DNA of 64,000 nt from Mycobacterium sp. DL592 (GCF_011694515.1 NZ_CP050192.1:3978172-4042171), one strand, 5' to 3'. Shown: positions 26,993 through 36,304, counted from the stretch's first letter. Program-made: numbers and translations. The notes: a model not told the origin generated them from the letters alone.

Positions 26993-29449
26993 ATGTCGCC
27001 GCAAGAGCTGCCCGCCCGCGCCCAGATCGTCATCATCGGCGGCGGGGTCATCGGGACCAGCGTCGCCTACCACCTGACCAAACTCGGTCGCGCCGACGTG
27101 GTGCTGATCGAGCAGGGGCAGTTGTCCTGTGGCACAACCTGGCACGCCGCCGGACTCGTCGGTCAGCTGCGCGCTTCGGAAAGCGGGACCCGGCTGGTGC
27201 AGTACTCCACCGAGCTGTACGCGGAACTGGAGGCCGAGACCGGGCTGAGTGCGGGCTACAAGCAGTGCGGCGGGGTGACGGTGGCCCGCACCGAGGACCG
27301 GATGACGCAGCTTCGCCGCACCGCGGCCAACGCGGCCGCCTACAACCTGGACTGCGAACTGCTCAGTCCGGAGGAGGCTTTCGAGCACTACCCCGTGATG
27401 CGGGTCGACGACCTGGTGGGTGCGATCTGGCTGCCGGCCGACGGCAAGGCCAACCCCACCGATCTGACGATGGCGCTGGCCAAAGGCGCCCGCCAGCGCG
27501 GCGCCAAGGTCTTCGAGCACGTCCGGGTGCTCGACGTACTCACCGACGGCACCGCGGTGACGGGGGTGCGGACCGACGCCGGCGATATCGAAGCCGAGAT
27601 CGTCGTCAACTGCGCCGGCCAGTGGGCCAAGGCCATCGGCGCGATGGCGGGGGTGAACGTGCCGCTGCACTCGGCCGAACACTTCTACGTCGTCACCGAG
27701 ACTATCGCCGGTGTGCACCCCGACCTGCCGATCCTGCGCGACCCCGATGGCTACACGTATTTCAAGGAAGAGGTCGGCGGCCTGGTGATCGGCGGCTTCG
27801 AACCCGAAGCCAAGCCCTGGGTGGCCCCGGACAAAATCCCGTACCCCTTCGAGTTCCAACTCCTCGAGGAGGACTGGGAGCACTTCGAAATCCTGATGGA
27901 GAACGCGCTGCTGCGCATCCCGGCGCTCGACCACACCGGGCTGAAGAAGTTGTACAACGGGCCGGAGAGCTTCACCCCGGACAACCAGTTCATCCTCGGC
28001 GAGGCGCCGGAGTGCGCGAACTTCTTCGTCGGGGCCGGGTTCAACTCGGTCGGCATCGCCTCGGCCGGCGGTGCGGGCCGCGCGCTGGCCGAATGGATCG
28101 TCAACGGGTCGGCGACCACCGACCTCACCGGCGTCGACATCCGTCGTTTCGCCCCGTTCAACGGGAACGTGGCCTGGCTGCACGACAGGGTGGCCGAGGT
28201 GCTCGGTGTGCACTACGAGATCCCCTGGCCCAACCGGGAACTCACCACGGCGCGGCCCTTCCGGCGCTCCCCCGTCCACCACCTCCTCGTCGGCGCAAAC
28301 GCGAACTTCGGCAGCCGGATGGGCTGGGAACGGGCCAACTTTTTCGCCCCCGCAGGCGAGGAACCGGTGATCGAATACTCCTGGGGCAAGCAGAACTGGC
28401 TGCCGTGGTCGGCCGCCGAGCAGGTCAACACCCGCACGGCAGTAACGGTGTTCGACCAGACCTCGTTCTCCAAGTACCTGCTGACCGGACCCGGCGCCGA
28501 GCAGGCGCTGCAGTGGCTGTGCACCGCCGATGTCGCTGTGCCGGTTGGCAAGTCGGTGTACACCGGAATGCTGAACGAACGGGGCACCTACGAGTCGGAT
28601 GTGACGGTCACCCGCACCGGGGCCAGTGAGTTCCTGATCGTCAGCAGCGCCGCCACCACCGAGCGCGACAAGGACCACATCACCAGGAACATGCCGGCCG
28701 GGGCTCAGGCCGAGCTGGTGGACGTCACGTCGTCGATGGCGGTGTTCGGGGTGATGGGCCCCCGCTCACGCGACCTGCTGGCCAGCCTCAACGACGCCGA
28801 CCTCTCCGATGCCGCGTTCCCGTTCGCCACCAGCCAGATCATCTCGCTGGGCTACGCCACCGTCCGGGCGACCCGCATCACCTACGTCGGCGAATTGGGT
28901 TGGGAGCTGTATGTTCCCACTGAATTCGCGGTCGGGGTCTACGAAGATCTGCTGCGTGCCGGCGCACAGTTCGGTATCGGCCGCGGCGGGTACTACGCCA
29001 TCGAGTCGCTGCGCCTGGAGAAGGGCTACCGCGCCTTCGGCCGCGAGCTGACCCCCAACGACAACCCGGTCGAGGCCGGCCTGTTGTTCGCCTGCAAGCT
29101 CAAGACCGGCGTCGACTTCCTCGGCCGCGCTGCGGTGGAGAAGGCCAAAGCCGACGGGCCGCGGCGGCGGCTGGTGAGCTTCGCCGTCGACTCCCCCGAG
29201 CCCATGCTGTGGGGCGGCGAGCTGATCCTGCGCGACGGCGCGGTCGCCGGCCAGGTGAGCTCGGCGGCATGGGGAGCGACCACCGGCGCCTGCGTCGGGC
29301 TGGCCTACGTGCGCGCCGGTGACGACTCCGTGGTCACCGCGGACTGGATCCGGGCCGGCAACTACTCGGTCAATGTCGGCGGCGAGATCTACCCGGTCAC
29401 TGTGTCGCTGAAGGCGATCTATGATCCCGCCAACGAGCGGATCCGCTAG
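26993..29449 (+). CDS. dimethylglycine dehydrogenase-like FAD/folate protein
   Basis: An 818-residue two-part enzyme. The N-terminal DAO domain starts with IVIIGGGVIGTSVAYHL and contains CGTTWHAAG, equivalent to the GSTWHAAG segment whose histidine carries covalent FAD in mammalian dimethylglycine dehydrogenase. From about residue 440 it has GcvT/aminomethyltransferase-like folate domains (FDQTSFSKYLLTGPGAEQAL, RLEKGYRAFGRELTPNDNP, YDPANERIR). It oxidatively demethylates an N-methyl amine in the family. GAGGAAG precedes the ATG. Confidence 0.87.
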   Translation: MSPQELPARAQIVIIGGGVIGTSVAYHLTKLGRADVVLIEQGQLSCGTTWHAAGLVGQLRASESGTRLVQYSTELYAELEAETGLSAGYKQCGGVTVARTEDRMTQLRRTAANAAAYNLDCELLSPEEAFEHYPVMRVDDLVGAIWLPADGKANPTDLTMALAKGARQRGAKVFEHVRVLDVLTDGTAVTGVRTDAGDIEAEIVVNCAGQWAKAIGAMAGVNVPLHSAEHFYVVTETIAGVHPDLPILRDPDGYTYFKEEVGGLVIGGFEPEAKPWVAPDKIPYPFEFQLLEEDWEHFEILMENALLRIPALDHTGLKKLYNGPESFTPDNQFILGEAPECANFFVGAGFNSVGIASAGGAGRALAEWIVNGSATTDLTGVDIRRFAPFNGNVAWLHDRVAEVLGVHYEIPWPNRELTTARPFRRSPVHHLLVGANANFGSRMGWERANFFAPAGEEPVIEYSWGKQNWLPWSAAEQVNTRTAVTVFDQTSFSKYLLTGPGAEQALQWLCTADVAVPVGKSVYTGMLNERGTYESDVTVTRTGASEFLIVSSAATTERDKDHITRNMPAGAQAELVDVTSSMAVFGVMGPRSRDLLASLNDADLSDAAFPFATSQIISLGYATVRATRITYVGELGWELYVPTEFAVGVYEDLLRAGAQFGIGRGGYYAIESLRLEKGYRAFGRELTPNDNPVEAGLLFACKLKTGVDFLGRAAVEKAKADGPRRRLVSFAVDSPEPMLWGGELILRDGAVAGQVSSAAWGATTGACVGLAYVRAGDDSVVTADWIRAGNYSVNVGGEIYPVTVSLKAIYDPANERIR

Positions 29450-29516
29450 GCGCGCCACACGATGACGCTCCCAGGAAAGTATGAGATCGTGCCGGGGTGT
29501 TCCAGGACGTAGTCCG

Positions 29517-30428
29517 ATGACCGAGGACGGCCGCCAGAGCGAGGTCCGCGCCCGGCTCGAGGAGCGCTACCGGCGCCTGGCTGCGTCCCGGCGGTTGCGG
29601 CCGGCGGCGGCGACCCTGGCCAGGTTCCGGGAGATCGACGGTTCCACCCTGGGCATCCTCGTCTCGGTTCAGCTGTTCACGACCGTGATCCCGCTGATGA
29701 TCCTCGGCTTCAGCTATATCGAGAACTTCGCCCAGAGCGCCAGCGCCGGCACGATCTGGATCCGCGAGCTCGGCCTGGTGCATCCGACGAGCGACCGGGT
29801 GCGCGGCGCGTTCGGTACCACCGCAGGACTGCGCTCGAGTTGGACGTTCATCGGCGTCGGCGGCTTCCTGATCTGGGGAATTCCGATGGCGGTCACTGTG
29901 GCCGCCATCTTCGCCAAGGCCTGGCGACGCGAACAGTTCGGCCTGACCCAGCGGGTGCTGCGCGGTGCCCTGTGGTTCGCGTTGTACCTGACGATGATCG
30001 TCTGCCGCGAACGAATCACCTTCGGCCACCACCACAGCAGCGGGACACGGATATTGATGTTCGCGTTGGCGCAGGGGCCGGTGTGGTTGTTCTGGTCGCT
30101 GACCCCGGCACTGCTGGTCCGCAACGGCGGCCGCAGCCTCGTCCACCTGGCGCTGGCCGGACTGGCCGGCGTGGTGATCGACGGCGTGATCATCCCGCTG
30201 AGCGGGCGGGTCTTCTTCCCGATGGTGCTCGACGGCTGGGCCGAACTCGGGCCGATCGGGATCGCGATGGCGCTTCTGACGTGGTGCGGCGTGATCGGCA
30301 CCGGTTGGGTCGTCACGGCCTGCGTCGGCGCCGTGCTGTGGGAGCGCACCGCCCCGTCGGAGACCGTGGTCGAATGCCAGGCCGACGACCTCGGCGACTC
30401 CTATACCCCGACGCAGTCCCCCGCCTAG
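29517..30428 (+). CDS. YihY/BrkB-type integral membrane protein
   Basis: A 303-residue protein with about six hydrophobic segments (for example LGILVSVQLFTTVIPLMILG, WTFIGVGGFLIWGIPMAVTV, LVHLALAGLAGVVIDGVIIP), fitting the YihY/BrkB family. Function is unknown. ATG at 29517 gives an N-terminus MTEDGRQSEV; an AGGA lies 11 nt upstream. It converges on gadB and the two TAG stop codons overlap in CTAG (30425-30428). Confidence 0.75.
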   Translation: MTEDGRQSEVRARLEERYRRLAASRRLRPAAATLARFREIDGSTLGILVSVQLFTTVIPLMILGFSYIENFAQSASAGTIWIRELGLVHPTSDRVRGAFGTTAGLRSSWTFIGVGGFLIWGIPMAVTVAAIFAKAWRREQFGLTQRVLRGALWFALYLTMIVCRERITFGHHHSSGTRILMFALAQGPVWLFWSLTPALLVRNGGRSLVHLALAGLAGVVIDGVIIPLSGRVFFPMVLDGWAELGPIGIAMALLTWCGVIGTGWVVTACVGAVLWERTAPSETVVECQADDLGDSYTPTQSPA

Positions 30429-31804
30429 TGCGCGAAGTGCTCCTGGTCGAAATGGCCGGCCGGCTTGATCGCGTCCAGATGTCCCAGCACGGCGTTGAGG
30501 TCCTCCCACAGCGAGCGGGCCAAGTCGGCGGAGAACCCTTCTCGCACCACCACCCTGAGCACTGAAATGTCTTCTGCCCCTTGCGGCATGGTGTAGGCGG
30601 GCACCTGCCAGCCGTAGGACCGCAGCGCGGCCGACACGTCGAACTCGGTGTAGCCGAAGTCGCCGGACAGCTTGAACGCCACCACCGGGATGGCCGACCC
30701 ATCGGAGATCACCGTGAAGTGCTGGCATTCTTCCAGTCGGTCCGACAACCAGCGCGCGGTGCTCGACAGGCACTGCATCACGTGGGTGTACCCGGCGCGG
30801 CCCAGGCGCAGGAAGTTGTAGTACTGACCGACCACCTGATTGCCCGGCCGGGAGAAGTTCAGCGTGAAGGTCGGCATGTCACCGCCGAGATAGTTGACCC
30901 GGAACACCAGATCCTCGGGCAGGTGATCGGCGTTGCGCCACACCACGAATCCCACCCCGGGATAGGTCAGCCCGTACTTGTGGCCGCTGACGTTGATGGA
31001 GACCACCCGCGGAAGCCGGAAGTCCCACTTGAGGTCCGGGTGCAGGAACGGCACGACGAACCCGCCACTGGCCGCGTCGACGTGCACCGGGATGTCGAGC
31101 TTGGTGTCCTTGGCCAACTTATCCAGGGCGGCGCAGATCTCGGCGATCGGCTCCAGTTCGCCGGTGTAGGTGGTACCCAGGATCGCCACCACGCCGATGG
31201 TGTCCTCGTCGACGTACTCGAGCACCTGCTCGGGAGTGATGACGTAGCAGTCCTCGGTCATCGGGATGTAGCGCGGCTCGACTTCGAAATAGCGGCAGAA
31301 CTTCTCCCACACCACCTGGACGTTGGCGCCCATCACCAGGTTGGGGGTGCGCGTCTTCCAGGCGTCGCCGACACGCTCCTTCCACTTCCACTTCAACGCC
31401 AGCCCACCGAGCATCACCGCTTCCGACGACCCGATGGTCGAGGCACCGACTGAACTGGCGGCATCGTCATCACGCAGATTCTCGGCATGGAAAAGATCGG
31501 CAACCATTGATATGCAACGAGATTCGATGGCCGCGGTGGCGGGGTACTCGTCCTTGTCGATCATGTTCTTGTCGAACGTCTCGGCCATCAGCTTCTCGGC
31601 CTCAGGGTCCATCCACGTCGTCACGAACGTCGCGAGGTTCAGCCGGGAGCTGCCGTCGAGCATCAGTTCGTCGTGGATGAACCGGTATGCCGCAGCCGGT
31701 TCCATCGCCTCGGCCGGCAACCGCAGCGACGGGACCGGGTCGGTCGACAACCGTCCCGTGTAGGCCGGTGCGATCGACGGGGAGCGATACTTGACGTGCG
31801 GCAT
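30425..31804 (-). CDS. gadB: glutamate decarboxylase GadB
   Basis: PLP-dependent enzyme converting glutamate to GABA, used in acid resistance and the GABA shunt. The 459-residue protein has SVGASTIGSSEAVMLGG, the Asp-Ala-Ala segment HVDAASGGFV, and the PLP lysine in NVSGHKYGLTYPG. It matches Rv3432c. The start has AGAAGGAACC just upstream. It follows nnr after 12 bp and is likely co-transcribed. Confidence 0.95.
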   Translation of the reverse strand: MPHVKYRSPSIAPAYTGRLSTDPVPSLRLPAEAMEPAAAYRFIHDELMLDGSSRLNLATFVTTWMDPEAEKLMAETFDKNMIDKDEYPATAAIESRCISMVADLFHAENLRDDDAASSVGASTIGSSEAVMLGGLALKWKWKERVGDAWKTRTPNLVMGANVQVVWEKFCRYFEVEPRYIPMTEDCYVITPEQVLEYVDEDTIGVVAILGTTYTGELEPIAEICAALDKLAKDTKLDIPVHVDAASGGFVVPFLHPDLKWDFRLPRVVSINVSGHKYGLTYPGVGFVVWRNADHLPEDLVFRVNYLGGDMPTFTLNFSRPGNQVVGQYYNFLRLGRAGYTHVMQCLSSTARWLSDRLEECQHFTVISDGSAIPVVAFKLSGDFGYTEFDVSAALRSYGWQVPAYTMPQGAEDISVLRVVVREGFSADLARSLWEDLNAVLGHLDAIKPAGHFDQEHFAH

Positions 31805-31816
31805 GGTTCCTTCTCT

Positions 31817-33340
31817 CTACAGTTCTGCAACAGCTGAACGAATGTGGGCCAGGATGCGTGACGCCGACGTGGGTGCGGGCGCGGGGCCGGGGTCGGCCGC
31901 CGAGGCGTTGGCGGCGCGGGCATGGACGAACGCCGCCGCGGCGGCCGCTTCCACCGGTGGCAGGCCCGCCGCCAGCAGCGCACCGATCATGCCGGACAAC
32001 ACATCACCGGATCCGGCCGTCGCCGCCCACGCCCCGCCCGCGGGATTGAGGTACACCCTGCCGGACGCCGCTGACCCCCCGGTTGCTTCGCTCCTGCCCG
32101 CCGCCGCTGACCCCCGGGTCGGTTCGCTCCTGCCCGCCGGGCCGGCGATGACCGTCACGTTGCCCTTCAACAGCACGGTGGCGCCCAGCTGGTCGGCCAG
32201 GCGACGGGCGGCGCCGATCCGGTCCTCACCGGGTTCAGCTGCGTCCGATGTCGCCGGCCATCCGGCTCCGGAAGCCAGCCGCGCGAATTCGCCGGCATGC
32301 GGTGTCAGCACCGTCGGCGCCTCGCGCTCGGACACCAGGTGCGGGTGGGCAGCCAGCATCGTCAGAGCGTCGGCGTCGACGATCACCGGGAGGTCGCTGC
32401 TGAGCGCGAAAGTCAGCGCCTCGAAAGCGGTTTCGTCGGTGCCCAGGCCGGGTCCCACAATCCAGGACTGCACTCGGCCCGCCGCGGCGGCGCTCGGCGC
32501 GGCGACGACCTCCGGCCAGTGCGACACCACTTCGGCGGCCGCCGAGCCCGCATAACGTTTCATGCCAGCGGTCGCGGCCACCGCGGCGCCGGTGCACAGG
32601 ATCGCCGCGCCCGGATACGTCGACGAGCCCGCCAGGATTCCGGTAACGCCCTGGCTGTACTTGTCGTCGTGCGGTTGCGGCACCGGCCAGCGGGCCTTGA
32701 CGTCGGCGGCGTCGAAGCCGAGGACATCGGTGGGCGGCAGGTCCAGCCCGATGTCGACGAGCTCGACGCGGCCGCAGTCGGCAAGGGCATGCACGGGTTT
32801 GAGACCACCGAAGGTGACCGTGAGGGCGGCGCGCACGGCTGGGCCGGTGACGGCGCCGGTGTGCACGTCGACGCCGCTGGGGATGTCCACGGCCACCACC
32901 GGGATGCCTGCGGCGTCGACCGCGGCGAAGACGGCGGCCGCAGCCGGGCGCAGCGGTCCCTTGCCGGAGATCCCGACCACCCCGTCGATCACCAGAGCGG
33001 TGTCGGGTGCGACGTCGGCCACCACCCGGCCACCTGCGGCGCGGAATGCCGCCAGCGCCTTGGCATGGGTGTGCTCCGGGCTGAGGAGGACCGCCGATGC
33101 CGCTGCGCCGCGCCGGCGCAGGAAGGTCGCCGCCCACAGCGCGTCGCCGCCGTTGTCACCGGAGCCGACCACGGCGCAGATCCGCCGGCCCGCGATGCCA
33201 CCGGTCCGGCTCCTCAGCTCGCGCGCGATCGCGGTCGCCAGTCCATAGGCGGCACGGCGCATCAGGACACCGTCGGGCAGGGTTGCCAGCAGAGGCGCCT
33301 CAGCGGCGCGAATCGCCTCGGCGGTGTAGTAGTACCGCAT
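31817..33340 (-). CDS. nnr: bifunctional NAD(P)HX epimerase / ADP-dependent dehydratase Nnr
   Basis: Repairs hydrated NAD(P)H. The N-terminal YjeF_N epimerase domain (about 1-210) contains VVGSGDNGGDALWAA and DGVVGISGKGP; the C-terminal ribokinase-like dehydratase domain (about 225-500) has VDADALTML, LTPHAGEFARL and the ATP/NADHX site NPAGGAWAATAGSGDVLSGM. An in-frame 12-residue tandem repeat (GRSEPTRGSAAA / GRSEATGGSAAS), encoded by 32067-32138, is inserted before the VYLNPAGG strand, making the protein longer (507) than Rv3433c (~473). Confidence 0.92.
   Translation of the reverse strand: MRYYYTAEAIRAAEAPLLATLPDGVLMRRAAYGLATAIARELRSRTGGIAGRRICAVVGSGDNGGDALWAATFLRRRGAAASAVLLSPEHTHAKALAAFRAAGGRVVADVAPDTALVIDGVVGISGKGPLRPAAAAVFAAVDAAGIPVVAVDIPSGVDVHTGAVTGPAVRAALTVTFGGLKPVHALADCGRVELVDIGLDLPPTDVLGFDAADVKARWPVPQPHDDKYSQGVTGILAGSSTYPGAAILCTGAAVAATAGMKRYAGSAAAEVVSHWPEVVAAPSAAAAGRVQSWIVGPGLGTDETAFEALTFALSSDLPVIVDADALTMLAAHPHLVSEREAPTVLTPHAGEFARLASGAGWPATSDAAEPGEDRIGAARRLADQLGATVLLKGNVTVIAGPAGRSEPTRGSAAAGRSEATGGSAASGRVYLNPAGGAWAATAGSGDVLSGMIGALLAAGLPPVEAAAAAAFVHARAANASAADPGPAPAPTSASRILAHIRSAVAEL
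32067..32138. repeat. 36-bp-period in-frame tandem repeat inside nnr
   Basis: Two imperfect 34-bp copies at 32067-32100 and 32103-32136. They share the core CGCTCCTGCCCGCCG with the tsaD repeat at 20360-20427, suggesting a dispersed repeat family. Confidence 0.75.
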
Positions 33341-33408
33341 CGCAACCCAGGTTACGTGGCGGACGGCCGCTGGTACACAGTCGACGGCGTGCGACCTGCA
33401 GACCGCGA

Positions 33409-35277
33409 CTATTCGACGGTGACCGACTTGGCCAGGTTGCGCGGCTTGTCCACGTCGTAGCCGCGGGCCCTCGCCACCGCGGCGGCGAACACCTGCAGCG
33501 GGACCGTGGACAGCAGCGGTTGGAAAAGCGTTGACACAGCCGGGATTTCGAAGATGTGATCCGCGTACGGGCGTACCGTGTCGTCGCCTTCCTCGGCGAT
33601 GACGATGGTGACGGCACCACGGGCCTGCACTTCGCGGATATTGCTGAGCAGCTTGGCGTGCAAGGTCGCGGCGTTCTTCGGGGAGGGCATGACCACGATC
33701 ACCGGGAGGTCTTCGTCGATCAGGGCGATCGGGCCGTGCTTGAGCTCGCCGGCGGCAAAGCCCTCGGCATGCATGTACGCCAGCTCCTTGAGCTTGAGCG
33801 CACCTTCGAGCGCCACCGGGTAGCCGACATGGCGACCCAGGAACAGCACCGCCGGTGACGCCGCGAAGGCGTGGCCGAGCTTGGTGATCGAGTCGACGTG
33901 TTCGAGCACCCGGGCCACCTGGGCGGGCATCGACTCCAGTTCGCGGTACTCGCGTTCGACCTCGTCGGGGTACTTGGTGCCGCGCGCCTGCGCCAGAGCC
34001 AGACCGACCAGGTAGTTGGCGGCGATCTGGGCCAGGAAGGTCTTGGTGGCCGCCACCCCGATCTCCGGTCCGGCCCGGGTGTAGAGGACGGCGTCGGCTT
34101 CACGGGGAATCTGGCTGCCGTTGGTGTTGCAGATGGCCAGCACCTTGGCCTTCTGCGCCTTGGCGTGCCGGACCGCTTCGAGGGTGTCGGCCGTCTCGCC
34201 GGACTGCGAGATCGCGATGACCAGCGTGCCCCGGTCGAGCACCGGGTCGCGGTAGCGGAACTCGCTGGCGAGTTCGACCTCGACGGGCAGCCGGGTCCAG
34301 TGCTCGATCGCGTACTTGGCCAGCAGCCCGGAATGGAATGCGGTGCCGCAGGCGACGATGAAGACCTTGTCGACCTCGCGGAGTTCCTGATCGCTCAGGC
34401 GCTGCTCGTCGAGCACGATCCGGCCGTCGACGAAATGCCCGAGCAGGGTGTCGGCGACCGCAGTCGGCTGCTCGGCGATCTCCTTGAGCATGAAGTACTC
34501 GTAGCCGCCCTTCTCGGCGGCCGACAGGTCCCAGTCGATGTGAAACTCGCGAGCGTTCGCGGCGTCGTCACAGCCGTCGAAGTCGGTGATGCGGTAGCCG
34601 TCGGCGGTGATCACCACAGCCTGGTCCTGGCCGAGCTCGACGGCCTCGCGGGTGTACTCGATGAAGGCGGCGACGTCGGAGCCCAGGAACATCTCGTCCT
34701 GGCCGATACCGACCACCAACGGCGTCGACCGGCGGGCCGCCACGATGGTGCCGGGGCTGTCGGCGTTGGCGAACATCAGGGTGAAGTGGCCTTCGAGCTG
34801 CCGCAGCACCGAGAGCACCGAGGCCACGAAGTCGCCGGCGGTGGGGCCCTGGTGGTAGGCCCGGGACACCAGGTGCACAGCCACCTCGGTGTCGGTGTCG
34901 CTGGCGAACTCCACGCCCTCGGCTTCCAGGTCGTGGCGCAGCGTCGCGAAGTTCTCGATGATCCCGTTGTGCACGACGGCGAACTTGCCGGCGGCGTCGC
35001 GGTGCGGGTGGGCGTTGCGGTCGGTGGGCCTGCCGTGGGTGGCCCACCGGGTGTGGCCGACGCCCGCGGTGCCGGTCAGGGCGACGGGGTCGGTTTCGGC
35101 CAGCGCCTCCTCGAGGTTGGCGAGCCGTCCGGCGCGGCGGCGGACCGTCAGCCCGCCGTGTCCGTCGAGCAGAGCCAGGCCGGAGGAGTCGTAACCGCGG
35201 TACTCCATGCGGCGCAGCGCGTCCACGACGACGTCGCGGGCCGGGCGATGCCCGACGTAAGCCACGATTCCGCACAT
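33409..35277 (-). CDS. glmS: glutamine-fructose-6-phosphate aminotransferase GlmS
   Basis: Makes glucosamine-6-phosphate from fructose-6-phosphate and glutamine; first step to UDP-GlcNAc. The 622-residue protein starts MCGIVAYVGH with the N-terminal nucleophile Cys of class II glutamine amidotransferases, followed by two SIS isomerase domains (IVACGTAFHSGLLAKYA, FLGRHVGYPVALEGALKLKE) and the C-terminal KPRNLAKSVTVE. TACCCT seven bases upstream of the ATG suggests a leaderless mRNA. No glmS ribozyme is seen. Confidence 0.96.
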   Translation of the reverse strand: MCGIVAYVGHRPARDVVVDALRRMEYRGYDSSGLALLDGHGGLTVRRRAGRLANLEEALAETDPVALTGTAGVGHTRWATHGRPTDRNAHPHRDAAGKFAVVHNGIIENFATLRHDLEAEGVEFASDTDTEVAVHLVSRAYHQGPTAGDFVASVLSVLRQLEGHFTLMFANADSPGTIVAARRSTPLVVGIGQDEMFLGSDVAAFIEYTREAVELGQDQAVVITADGYRITDFDGCDDAANAREFHIDWDLSAAEKGGYEYFMLKEIAEQPTAVADTLLGHFVDGRIVLDEQRLSDQELREVDKVFIVACGTAFHSGLLAKYAIEHWTRLPVEVELASEFRYRDPVLDRGTLVIAISQSGETADTLEAVRHAKAQKAKVLAICNTNGSQIPREADAVLYTRAGPEIGVAATKTFLAQIAANYLVGLALAQARGTKYPDEVEREYRELESMPAQVARVLEHVDSITKLGHAFAASPAVLFLGRHVGYPVALEGALKLKELAYMHAEGFAAGELKHGPIALIDEDLPVIVVMPSPKNAATLHAKLLSNIREVQARGAVTIVIAEEGDDTVRPYADHIFEIPAVSTLFQPLLSTVPLQVFAAAVARARGYDVDKPRNLAKSVTVE

Positions 35278-35284
35278 GGGTCCA

Positions 35285-35290
35285 AGGGTA
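35285..35290 (-). promoter_or_regulatory. -10 element for leaderless glmS
   Basis: TACCCT on the minus strand, 7 nt before the glmS ATG. Confidence 0.45.
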
Positions 35291-35319
35291 GTGCAGCACC
35301 GGAGGCCAAGACGGTGGGC

Positions 35320-35325
35320 TACGGT
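35320..35325 (+). promoter_or_regulatory. -10 element for leaderless Rv3438-like gene
   Basis: TACGGT lies 6 nt before the GTG at 35332, divergent from the glmS -10 hexamer 30 bp away. Confidence 0.45.
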
Positions 35326-35331
35326 CATGGG

Positions 35332-36183
35332 GTGGCCCGGACACGCAAGCTCTTCGCGGCGCTGACCCGCCGCGGTCCACATCAGGTTTTGCGCGGTGAC
35401 CTGGCGTTTGCCGGTCTTCCGGGCATCGTCTACACCCCGGCTTCGGGCTTCAATCTGCCCGCTGTGGCGTTCGGCCACGATTGGCTCACACCCGTCGATC
35501 ACTACGTCAAAACGCTGGAGCATCTGGCGTCGTGGGGCATCGTCGCGGCGGCGCCGAACACCGAACGCGGGCCTGCGCCGTCCGTGCTGAACCTGGCGTT
35601 CGACCTGGGCACGACACTGGACATCGTCACCGGGGTCCGGCTGGGCCCCGGGCAGATCAGCGTGCAACCGACCAAGCTGGGCCTGGCCGGCCACGGTTTC
35701 GGCGGCTCGGCGGCGGTGTTCGCCGCGGCAGGCCTGGCCGGGGCGGGCAAGTCGGCACCCAAGGCGGTGGCCGCCCTGTTCCCGTCGGTCACCAAACCGC
35801 CTGCCCAACAGCCTGCCGTCAGCTTGAAGGTGCCGGGCCTGGTCCTCAGCTCGCCGGACGACCCGCAGTCGCTGCGGACCGATGCCCTTGATCTGGCCGA
35901 GGCGTGGCCCGGTGCGGTGCTCCACATCGTCAACAAGGCGACGTCCGCCGGGCTGGCCGAGAAGCGCAGGTTCGCCCGACTGCTGGGCGTGCCGGGTTCC
36001 GATCGCGGTACCCAGAAGGCGGTCCGGGCGCTGTTGACCGGCTTTCTGCTCTTCCAGCTCACCGGCGACAAGACCTATCGCGAGTTCGCCGACCCCGAGG
36101 CGGTGCTGCCCAAGACGGCCAAGCCCGATCCGGAGGCCGAGCCGCTGAAGCCCGAGGACCGGATCGTCGCGCTACTCAAGTAG
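35332..36183 (+). CDS. alpha/beta-hydrolase-fold protein lacking the nucleophile (Rv3438 homologue)
   Basis: A 283-residue protein resembling dienelactone-hydrolase/PET-hydrolase-like folds: FGHDWLTPVDHYVKTLEHLA, ASWGIVAAAPNTERG, and the elbow LAGHGFGGSAAVFAA. The elbow reads G-H-G-F-G-G: Gly replaces the Ser/Cys/Asp nucleophile. It corresponds by position to Rv3438, divergent from glmS. I infer a binding or scaffolding role rather than catalysis. Confidence 0.8.
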   Translation: MARTRKLFAALTRRGPHQVLRGDLAFAGLPGIVYTPASGFNLPAVAFGHDWLTPVDHYVKTLEHLASWGIVAAAPNTERGPAPSVLNLAFDLGTTLDIVTGVRLGPGQISVQPTKLGLAGHGFGGSAAVFAAAGLAGAGKSAPKAVAALFPSVTKPPAQQPAVSLKVPGLVLSSPDDPQSLRTDALDLAEAWPGAVLHIVNKATSAGLAEKRRFARLLGVPGSDRGTQKAVRALLTGFLLFQLTGDKTYREFADPEAVLPKTAKPDPEAEPLKPEDRIVALLK

Positions 36184-36276
36184 CCGGGTTCGGAGCGACG
36201 AGTGGCCAGTTGCGGCACGCATTCTGCGCATTCTCGCGACGTAGGTGGCCGGTCGGCGAAAACCCGACGACCCCCA

Positions 36277-36290
36277 ACCAACTGGTTGGT
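36277..36290. promoter_or_regulatory. inverted repeat, putative operator of the LLM oxidoreductase gene
   Basis: ACCAAC-TG-GTTGGT, 6-bp perfect arms, ends 14 nt before the start codon at 36305. The size and symmetry suit a TetR- or MarR-type repressor. Confidence 0.4.
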
Positions 36291-36304
36291 GATATAGCTC
36301 CGTG

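Noticed and set aside
26978..28678. 566-codon minus-strand frame inside the dimethylglycine-dehydrogenase-like gene
   Set aside because: Shadow of the strongly supported FAD/folate enzyme on the plus strand; low-complexity product.
33871..35331. Long upstream extension of the Rv3438-like frame across glmS
   Set aside because: Antisense to glmS; homology starts at the GTG at 35332, which has its own -10 element.
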